Shown here one piece after another: positions 37,801-44,250 of a DNA stretch of 64,000 bases (position 1 is the first letter of the stretch; every line of letters begins with the position of its first letter). Made by a program: the position numbers and the translations under genes. The notes under the pieces are model-generated. The model worked only from the letters and a program-made list of their open reading frames with translations. It was not told the origin of the DNA and made no database searches. The stretch is from Pycnococcus provasolii (taxonomy: Eukaryota > Chlorophyta > Pseudoscourfieldiophyceae > Pseudoscourfieldiales), in contig CP150576.1 in assembly GCA_049487715.1 (NCBI GenBank), positions 62,001 to 126,000 on the forward strand, given 5' to 3'.

Positions 37801-37839
37801 ACGACTGCGAAAGAAGGGGTGTGGAGTGAGATTCATCAT
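34828..37839 (-). CDS. Protein with several cyclic-nucleotide-binding-like domains
   Basis: 1003 residues from ATG 37839 (GTG opens the frame). Four cNMP-binding-like modules can be traced. The first (about 45-140) is degenerate. The second (about 160-410) has FRQGDIGDRFYAILAGSVDV and then GDCFGELALLRDDMRSATIV (phosphate-binding FGELAL/RSAT) with a long acidic insert. The third (about 515-630) has CEQGDPSNEFYVIIRGCLSV and GEAVGETGLL. The fourth (about 650-750) is weak. A Pro/Ser-rich tail of about 250 residues follows. The PBC motif of module 2 is closest to a working cAMP/cGMP site. No catalytic or channel domain is present, so a regulatory-subunit or scaffold role is inferred. An upstream alternative frame (37840-37980) could be a spliced first exon. 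Confidence 0.75.
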   Translation of the reverse strand: MMNLTPHPFFRSRPPPRLQRFSSFVIEDGRMVRRCARLAAEAGLLHHLDNEQRVDVIRAFTQRVRVQANAPVPNECALYVVMRGEASNASGNMALKSGDAYVGAGWPKVGEAGELASRVAHAHTGGSPLFAGAKGVEIGVATLERFEAALKHSSLRLALDASPALSTLPAKARGHLARNMEHEVFAPDSLVFRQGDIGDRFYAILAGSVDVYVLNLSFDDDMDDETFDAVRELEEEAGRENEEEAAKRQRRRSSIKAAALLAGGIPRQEEDEELAALHAHMSSESGDLGEQDYGDHVHVPKFEELSESDLRRMSTERRVSCGVRRRATTVGGEMPNLDERRKIRMFEREAQYGAHVATLGVGDCFGELALLRDDMRSATIVADVDIGCELAAVDRKRYLESVAYSRSLKGSSQSVNDRASAAVASTPSQRKSLVKPEDEARDGDTAGDGQGDEDETADESAGQSFSDVAIDILRTPIIARSIDDITKLEGLFSSFPFFARLPKQLRREVCKRLKFAHHETSSHVCEQGDPSNEFYVIIRGCLSVITDHHEVARLGPGEAVGETGLLKGAARGATLAAVSPTDLACLARDDYRRVLRRHDMTRIAESGRFLSQVSCWKDICPHSVLLRLAYQCRFHEYPNGHELVCQGESSCKNVHFLVQGSLELSTASANQPGGRLIEAMVGPGYAAGELQAIRHQVSDVSVRCYGPCKVLSLSGHDVVKKLPESSLQQVLAIANARVESRASRRPRCLKARKDVLRVLEHRDEISTNAPRPLDPLRMGNADESAPSIPPIPSPHKDKVSRAPPASVEVVTSSLEVPPRQSPGQLRMLDDMLSAQGEKPTLDKAGWLSASSTPSRDGRPPLARAQSTEPRLPSSLASVTYGRVMTPQTLANSSPMPSNSLSTRFLTQGHRRGLGEIRRSLARGSSPFRGRLTLLTAPRFEDNDRAAGAPPSSTPTKRTDGQPLRAASPVCLYPLPIAVRTPSPSPGNPPGPRNPPRNPSRPWS

Positions 37840-38872
37840 CACACTGAGTCCAAGGAAAAGAGGAAGAGGGAGCTGCTGCTGAGGAGGAGTTCAAGGAGGA
37901 GAGCACGAGCACTTGACGCAGCTCCTCGGCGAACTCGCACATCAATGATGATGCACGCATCAATGCGAGGGATGACGACATGGCAGTGATGGGGGGAGTG
38001 ATGGGGGCAGTGATGGGGGGAGTGATTGATGGGGAAGGGAGTGATGGGCAGTGATGGGAAGTGAAACACCGACCGGGACGGGATTGATCCCCCACTCAAT
38101 CACCCCCTAGGTGGGCCACCTGAACGGGCGAATGGAACGGCGAATGGAATTTTGATCGGAACGGAACGGGTCTGCTGAACATCGTCCCCCTCTCCCCTTC
38201 CCAGGCCCCCCGGGGGGTAGTTGGCACGTGTATGTAAAGTTGTTTGGCCGGGCAGCCTGGTTCCGCAGGAATGCCACAACAATATTGGCTCGGCCTTCCT
38301 ACCCGGTACTTAGTGACGGAGGCTCGAGCGTTATTAGCGGCATTTACCCTGTAAACTCGAATAGTACTATCATAGAGTACCAAGACAACAGGAGCGGCCA
38401 GCCGACCACCTGGCACATGCGGGCTTGCAGGGGTACGAACGAACGAATCGGCACTCCCCTCTTCCCTGCTTCCCATCGCCACAAGGCCACACATAGGCGA
38501 CATGCGAAGAGCCGTACCATAAGTACTACAGTATGCGACCGTTCAGTTGCAGGGCCTCCAACTTAATGACCAACAGCATGAGGATGGTCAACTTCACCTT
38601 TTAGTTACCCGCACGTACGGGACGAGTCAAGAACTCAGACGGCCAACAAAACCTCCTGCTTCAGAAGACGCAAGTGAAGCACGCGCTCATTCAGGGCACT
38701 TCAAAAACGTCTAAAGGTAGGGTCACGACCAACAACGTCTATGCACGCACATGCGTGCTGTGCTGTGCGTGCCCTGTGAACCTCGAAGGAAAGAAAAGAA
38801 AGATTATTTGGAATTGTTACACGTGTTAAAACTTCTTAAACGTTTGTACTTTCTCAAACCGGAAAAAAAAAA
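37840..38872. other. 1.03-kb gene-poor spacer
   Basis: The first 140 bp hold a possible alternative 5' exon for the cNMP gene: a minus-strand frame starting MSSSLALMRASS, then AG-ended pyrimidine tracts that could be 3' splice sites. Next is a GTGATGGGG minisatellite. From 38100 to 38872 I see no convincing frame, RNA gene or repeat. Confidence 0.4.
37984..38063 (+). repeat. GTGATGGGG(GGA) minisatellite
   Basis: About six imperfect units of AGTGATGGGG(G/C/A)n in tandem. Upstream of the cNMP-domain gene. Confidence 0.7.
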
Positions 38873-41305
38873 CTATGCCAAACGCTTGCGTTTGTTCATC
38901 TTGTCTATGCTGCTCATGTCATCGTGCACATCTCGCAGCGTCGGGGGCAGTGTACCTTTGCCAAAGTCGATGCCATCCATTTCCCCCTCCTCGCTACGCT
39001 TTGCTGCCGTTGGGCTCATATCACCTCCTGCTGCATGACTGTTTGCGATGTCCTCCGGCGAACCCGACTTATCGCGAGGGATCGTGCCTCCACGCTCACC
39101 CATCAAGTCGCCACTCTGGGCGGCTGGCACATCATCCGCCTCCTCCGTCGACGGTGGGCTCATCTCCGTCGCCATGCGACGCAGGTGCTCCACGGCGCGC
39201 TGTAGGCGCTCGCGGCTATCGGCAGGGTCGACGACGGGCAGAGGGTAGCCACCTTCACTTCCAAGCTGGACGCCCGCCGCCGCAAGCACCTCCGGCGGTG
39301 CCAGCCAAGGCGCGTGGATGTACTTTGCCGGCAAGCGACTGAGTTGAGCGATCCAGCGGCGCACGTAGTTCCCCTTCGGATCGAAGCGCCGTGCCTCCGA
39401 CTGGATATCAATCTGGATCATGAACGAGTGGCCATCCGCCAGGCACCCGCTCACGTACTGCCACCCGAGCACGTCGCACTCGAGGTCTGCGTCGAGCTGC
39501 GATTCCCAGAAGTGCCTGAGTCCCCACTGCCACGGTAGCAGCAGGTGCTTGACGAGGAAGCTTGCCACCACCATCCGCATGCGATTGTGAAGCCATCCGG
39601 TGGACCACAGCTGGCGCATGGCGGCGTCGACGAGAGGGTAGCCGGTTGCGCCCGTCTTCCAGCGGTGGAAGAGGTTCTGGTCGTAGTTCCACGGAACGGC
39701 TCGGAGCTGGCTGAGCAGCGACCGTTGGTGCGTGAATGGGTAGAAGAAGGACAGGTACCTGCTCCACTCGCGTAGACCGAGGCATCGCAGGTACTCGGTG
39801 TGCGATCCGTCAAGCATGCGCCTTGGTGCACCCGCATTTCCACCCGCGGAAAGCCCGCCGACGATTGTACCGCCCGTCGTCGTCGTCGTCGTCGTGGCGG
39901 TGGCGGCGGCACCTGCACCTGCACCTGCACCGGCACTGGCACCGGCACCTGCGTTGCCCGCTGCTCCATTCGACTCGCGCTGTCCCTCATCAGCGCCTTC
40001 CTCCTCGTGCGGAACCTCCGCTTCCGCCTCCTCCTCCTCCTCGTTGCCATCCATTCCCTCCTTCGCCGCGGCACCTACGACGTCGGCAGGCGCGGCAGCG
40101 CCCCCGCCCAACTTTTCGCACTCGTTCTGCAGCATGACGATGCGGTAGTAGATGCGCCGCACGGAGATCTCGCCGAGATGCAGGTGTGGCGACAGCTGCG
40201 AAGTGGACGTGGTGTCCACCTTCGCGCGTTCCCAGCTGAACGAGTCGAGCGCGTGGCGGCAGAAGGACTCGAACAACCTCTGCGCTCCGCGGCTTCCCGG
40301 TCTCCAGCGCTGCTCGAGAGCCTCCATGCACAGCGCCTCGTCGCTCGACAATATCGACAGTTCCTGCAGCTGGTGCGCGAGCGCGTTGACGCGCGCGAGT
40401 GTCGCGTGCGGTACACCCTTGAGGCTCGCGGGCGAAGGCTGCGGCTGCGTGGGCGCGTACGGCAGGTTTCGGAGGCACTTCCAGAATTCCTCAAACGTCG
40501 TGAATCTTGCCCCGTTCGCGCCGAGCACCTCCCACGGTTCGTACAGCAGGTCAGCGTTGAACGTGGACACGGGTATGTCCCTCTGAATCATGTCCACCTT
40601 GAGTTGGGCGTCACGCGCGAGGCTGATGGCGTCGTAGAGGTTGTTGAAGAAGAGGTGGCACTTGGTATTTTCGCCGAGTGCCTCTCGGAGTTGCAGCAGC
40701 GCGCGGCTTGCAGTGTTCGCGCGCAGGTACGTCATGCGCGACGTTCCCAGGTCCCTTAGGTTTTCCTCGAGTCGGAAGAGGCTTTGCGAGAGCCACCACC
40801 TCGCGTACATGCCAGGTCGAAACTGCCCCTGTTCTTCGGGTTCCCATATGAAAACGGGGAGCACGGGAAATCCGGAAGCGGCTGCTGCGGACAGTGCGGG
40901 GTTGTCGTCGACGCGCAGGTCTCTTCGGAACCACACGATTGCGATTTCTGACGACTGGAACGTTGAGTTTTGCACGTTGAGCGGCTCAGAGGCGACCGCG
41001 GCATCCTCCTCCGCACACTTATCATTATCGTCGTTCTTATTGTTATTGTTATCGTTGTTATTATCATTATTGGCGGCATTGGTATTGGTGTTGGTGTTGA
41101 TGTTCGCAGCAGCAGCAGCAGGAGCAGACGCAGGAGTTGACGAGCCGCCATGAGGAGCCTTCGCCTTCTTCTTCTCATTATTATTGTTATTGTTATTATT
41201 CTCAGCAGCAGCAGCAGCAGCAGCATCAGGATTGCGCGCCTCCACCAAAGAGGATACCAAGTGAGGAGGATGAGAATGACCTGAAGGAGGATGACCACCC
41301 CCCAT
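38873..41305 (-). CDS. CRY: Plant-type cryptochrome
   Basis: 810 residues from ATG 41305. A ~118-residue Asn/Ala/Lys low-complexity leader precedes the photolyase-homology region, which begins IAIVWFRRDLRVDDNPALSA. FAD-binding motifs include TSQLSPHLHLGEIS, RWKTGATGYPLVDAAMRQLW and TGWLHNRMRMVVASFLVK. The stretch DADLECDVLGWQYVSG has Asp where photolyases have Asn, matching the Asp of plant CRY1/2 that protonates FAD N5. So this is a plant-type blue-light receptor, not a repair enzyme. A ~110-residue Glu/Gly/Ala/Thr insert splits the helical domain. The C-terminal extension (about 100 residues) ends KRKRLA, a likely nuclear signal. The promoter side has two G-boxes. Confidence 0.88.
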   Translation of the reverse strand: MGGGHPPSGHSHPPHLVSSLVEARNPDAAAAAAAENNNNNNNNEKKKAKAPHGGSSTPASAPAAAAANINTNTNTNAANNDNNNDNNNNKNDDNDKCAEEDAAVASEPLNVQNSTFQSSEIAIVWFRRDLRVDDNPALSAAAASGFPVLPVFIWEPEEQGQFRPGMYARWWLSQSLFRLEENLRDLGTSRMTYLRANTASRALLQLREALGENTKCHLFFNNLYDAISLARDAQLKVDMIQRDIPVSTFNADLLYEPWEVLGANGARFTTFEEFWKCLRNLPYAPTQPQPSPASLKGVPHATLARVNALAHQLQELSILSSDEALCMEALEQRWRPGSRGAQRLFESFCRHALDSFSWERAKVDTTSTSQLSPHLHLGEISVRRIYYRIVMLQNECEKLGGGAAAPADVVGAAAKEGMDGNEEEEEAEAEVPHEEEGADEGQRESNGAAGNAGAGASAGAGAGAGAAATATTTTTTTGGTIVGGLSAGGNAGAPRRMLDGSHTEYLRCLGLREWSRYLSFFYPFTHQRSLLSQLRAVPWNYDQNLFHRWKTGATGYPLVDAAMRQLWSTGWLHNRMRMVVASFLVKHLLLPWQWGLRHFWESQLDADLECDVLGWQYVSGCLADGHSFMIQIDIQSEARRFDPKGNYVRRWIAQLSRLPAKYIHAPWLAPPEVLAAAGVQLGSEGGYPLPVVDPADSRERLQRAVEHLRRMATEMSPPSTEEADDVPAAQSGDLMGERGGTIPRDKSGSPEDIANSHAAGGDMSPTAAKRSEEGEMDGIDFGKGTLPPTLRDVHDDMSSIDKMNKRKRLA

Positions 41306-41377
41306 GATATTCGATTACTGTATTATTATTGGATTCCAGACGACTTCCTGAAGGCAAAACTTGAGCAAGGAGCAAGG

Positions 41378-41432
41378 TGCACAAGCGAACAAGGTGCGTG
41401 CACAAGCGAACAAGGTGCACAAGCGAACGAGC
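41378..41432 (+). repeat. Short tandem repeat acaagcgaacaaggtgc
   Basis: Three units of cacaagcgaac separated by aaggtgc(gtg), in the cryptochrome 5' spacer. Confidence 0.7.
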
Positions 41433-42554
41433 ACAACGACAATGACAAGGAGCACACAGAGCACACCTTTAAAGAGATATAGCAGAGCAGACACCCACGT
41501 GTGAAAATGAGCAAAATGAGCAGACACGTGTTAATTTGTTTGCAGAAAATGAGCAGCGACAGGAATGGAGGGCAGGGGGAGAAAGAAAAGCGGTGCGCGT
41601 GAAAAAGGGAAAAAAGGGGGGTGGAACACGGACTGCCCTACAGTATTCCTATTCCCTTTTAAAAATGCCTGCACTTTTTCGCTTTTTCTTTCGGGGCGCT
41701 TTTTGGGGTCGCTTTTTGTTTGCGCACACGTTTTAGAGGCTCGCTTTTCTTGGCGACATCCGAAGGGCTGAAGGGCTGGAGGGGGGGGGGGGGGTACTTC
41801 CTAAAGGCGCCGCCTGTTCTGTTCGCCTCGGGCCTGGCATTGTCGCATTGACCTTGACGGAGAAAAACCGGCACTTGCGGGGCGCTTTTTTTATCTATCT
41901 GCTTGCTATCTGTGGGATTTTTCCGCGGGTATTCGTTCAATGGTGTATCCCCTTTTTTTAAAAGAGTAAAAATTTTTCCTGGTTTTGGGATCCCGATCGG
42001 TGTCTCCTCCTACCGTCCTACGGTCCTACCTAGCGCACTACCACGGTCCACGGAATGCGTTGCGCGTCACAACCGCCCATGTGGCGTCGAAGTTTGCGCC
42101 TCCGTTGCGGCGCACGAAACACCTATTGTGGTGCTGCACGCCCGCTTATGACGGATGCAAGACACGCCGGGGGAGATGTGCGGGCGAGGACACAGCGGGC
42201 CACGGTGGCAAGTAGTAGTAGGGCATGGCATCGTCGTCGGCATCGGCATTGACGCTGTTGCTGCGACATACGCGCTTGCGCTCCTCATGCACACGCACCG
42301 CGTCGCTCACCTAAATTATAAGGCAATAACATGTAACAATCGGAGACCGTCGCCCGTCGTCTAGATCAGCGCCATGTGCGCCGCACGGCGGGTAGCGGTG
42401 TGCCAACGCCCCGACCAAAATTTGTCGACCCATGTATATATGTCGGGCCCGGTTTTTTGCCACTAAAATCTTAAAACCACCCCAAAGACCTCAGGGCCCG
42501 TCGTTGGCGGGTCATTTATTCATCTCCCGCCATATTTATTTCCGTCTGCGTCTC

Positions 42555-42558
<4 letters not shown>

Positions 42559-42591
<33 letters not shown>
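42559..42591 (+). repeat. (CT)16 dinucleotide tract
   Basis: A perfect CT run ending 22 bases before the kinase ATG at 42614. It may be a pyrimidine-rich initiator or 5' UTR element. Confidence 0.9.
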
Positions 42592-42593
<2 letters not shown>

Positions 42594-42613
42594 AGTCGAG
42601 CAAGGAGGACCAC

Positions 42614-44170
42614 ATGAAGAAGGGGTTCTTCGGCGGCGGCGGCGGCGGCGGCGGCAATAGTGGAAAACCGTCCTCGTCATCGTCATCGGCGTCGGCATTC
42701 TCGTTCTCATCATCACCATCACCGTCATCACCTTCATCATCCTCCATAGCCTCATTCGCTTCCCTTGTCCGCTCCACCTCTCTCCCCCCTCCCTCGTCTT
42801 TCTCAACTTCTGAGCTACTTGAAGCAGCCGCGATCGTTCAACACAACTCTCGGGAGCTTAAAAAAATTAGCGGCGACGGAGAGATTGCGAATGATGACTC
42901 TATCTGGCCTCGCACGTGGTTTTTACTACAACAAGATGATGACGAAGCTGAAAACGCGCAGAAAAAAAACGACGCCCTAGGCGACTCCTCCGCCCTAGGC
43001 GACTCCTCCGAGGTCTCGAAAGGAGGGACGGCTGTCGTGCGACGCATAACCATTCACAGGGAAAATGGCGACGACAACTCAGCCGCATCTTCCTCTTCAG
43101 CTCACGTCGCTCTTAAGGAAGTCCTGCTCAAGGAAACGGGGGGCAGATTCGGAGAAGCGTCATCCGAAGCGGCGGAGAAAACCATGAACTTGCTCATGAA
43201 TCCCAAGATGAAAGAGTCAGAAAAACCAAAAGTCGAAATACAAAAACAAAGGTGCGACCGCGCACGCATGGAATTTGAGGTGCTACGCAGGTGTGGCACG
43301 AGCCCGTTCGTCGTACACATGCTCGCCTGCGACGTCGACGCAAACAACCTGAGGTGTCGCTTCCTGCTCGAGCACTGCGACCTCGGCGATCTCACGCGCC
43401 TCATGTCACGAGCGTTGCGGACAAACTCCGAAGCCGCCGCCGCAAGGAGAGCTGCTGCTGCCGAGAAAGCGTCCGAAGAGACTGACGAGCAGGAGGAAAA
43501 GAAAAATCTGCACAAACGTACACCGCGCGACTTCATATGCTTCTCCGAACATGCCGTTCGCTTCGTTGCCGCGCACGCGCTCGAGGCGCTCGCCGTGCTT
43601 CATCGCAAGGGATTCGTCTACAGGGACATGAAGCCGGAAAACCTGCTCGTGCGTGCCAACGGGCACGTCGTTCTGTGCGACTTCGACCTCAGCTGCCCAA
43701 TCTCGAACGAAAGGAAGTACCGTCCCGTGTCCGACGACGGCGAGGTGGGCTTCGTGGGCATCCTCGAGTACCTCGCACCAGAGGTGATTCGAAAAAAACC
43801 GCACACGCCGAGCTCGGACATCTACCAAGTTGGCGTGCTGATGTACGAGCTGTTCGTCGGCCGGTCGCCATTTCGCTCGTGGGGCGCGGAACGCACGTTC
43901 CACATGATCCAGAACGTGGACATCGAGTATCCGGCGGACCTCGTTCCCTTGCCGAGCGAAGCGCTCGTCAACGCGACGTCGTCCACCGCCGGTGCGCCGT
44001 CGCTGTGCCACCGCAACACGTGGAGTCGCTGTGGAGGCGAGGATGGCAGTATCGACGCGGTGTTCGCGTCGTGCCCTTTTTTGAATGACGTGGACGTGGG
44101 ACCACTACGAGGCGGCGATCTTCTCGCGCGCACTGATATACCGTGGGAGCTGAGATCGCTCATTCAGTAA
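42614..44170 (+). CDS. AGC-VIII-like Ser/Thr protein kinase
   Basis: 518 residues from ATG 42614. The first ~60 residues are poly-Gly and poly-Ser. A diverged N-lobe has VALKEVLLKE (VAIK Lys near residue 167). The catalytic loop is GFVYRDMKPENLLV (about 333-346) and the metal motif is CDFDLSCPIS (about 354-363): DFD instead of DFG followed by LS, the form found in plant AGC-VIII kinases such as phototropins. An activation-segment insert precedes VGILEYLAPEVI. The C-lobe ends near DIPWELRSLI. No LOV, PH or C1 domain is present. The G-loop is not a clean GxGxxG. A signalling kinase is likely; substrate unknown. Divergent from the cryptochrome gene. Confidence 0.8.
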   Translation: MKKGFFGGGGGGGGNSGKPSSSSSSASAFSFSSSPSPSSPSSSSIASFASLVRSTSLPPPSSFSTSELLEAAAIVQHNSRELKKISGDGEIANDDSIWPRTWFLLQQDDDEAENAQKKNDALGDSSALGDSSEVSKGGTAVVRRITIHRENGDDNSAASSSSAHVALKEVLLKETGGRFGEASSEAAEKTMNLLMNPKMKESEKPKVEIQKQRCDRARMEFEVLRRCGTSPFVVHMLACDVDANNLRCRFLLEHCDLGDLTRLMSRALRTNSEAAAARRAAAAEKASEETDEQEEKKNLHKRTPRDFICFSEHAVRFVAAHALEALAVLHRKGFVYRDMKPENLLVRANGHVVLCDFDLSCPISNERKYRPVSDDGEVGFVGILEYLAPEVIRKKPHTPSSDIYQVGVLMYELFVGRSPFRSWGAERTFHMIQNVDIEYPADLVPLPSEALVNATSSTAGAPSLCHRNTWSRCGGEDGSIDAVFASCPFLNDVDVGPLRGGDLLARTDIPWELRSLIQ

Positions 44171-44250
44171 ATTTCAATTTCAATTCTATTCTTATGTAAA
44201 ATTACTAACGTTATCAAAATTTACATGGGCACCCCGGCGCGTTGGCTCTT

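Larger units (their letters stand above)
41306..42613. promoter_or_regulatory. Long divergent spacer between cryptochrome and AGC-like kinase
   Basis: 1.3 kb. Near the cryptochrome start: a tandem acaagcgaac(aaggtgc) repeat (about 41378-41432) and two CACGTG G-boxes (41496-41501, 41525-41530) flanked by repeated aaaatgagca. Next are A/T- and G-rich tracts, including 14 Gs at 41781-41794. The segment 42000-42370 has coding-like GC but no sustained frame. A (CT)n tract lies just before the kinase ATG. Confidence 0.5.

Noticed and set aside
37984-38063. CRISPR-like array
   Set aside because: The units are short, imperfect and contiguous without unique spacers. It is a minisatellite in a eukaryotic genome.
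38096-38503. Minus-strand ORF of 135 residues in the gene-poor spacer
   Set aside because: No motif and no codon bias; the start is non-ATG or in poor context.
41659-41940. Small minus-strand ORF (93 residues, Lys/Pro-rich)
   Set aside because: Starts at TTG, lies across poly-G and pyrimidine tracts and lacks the coding bias of real genes here.
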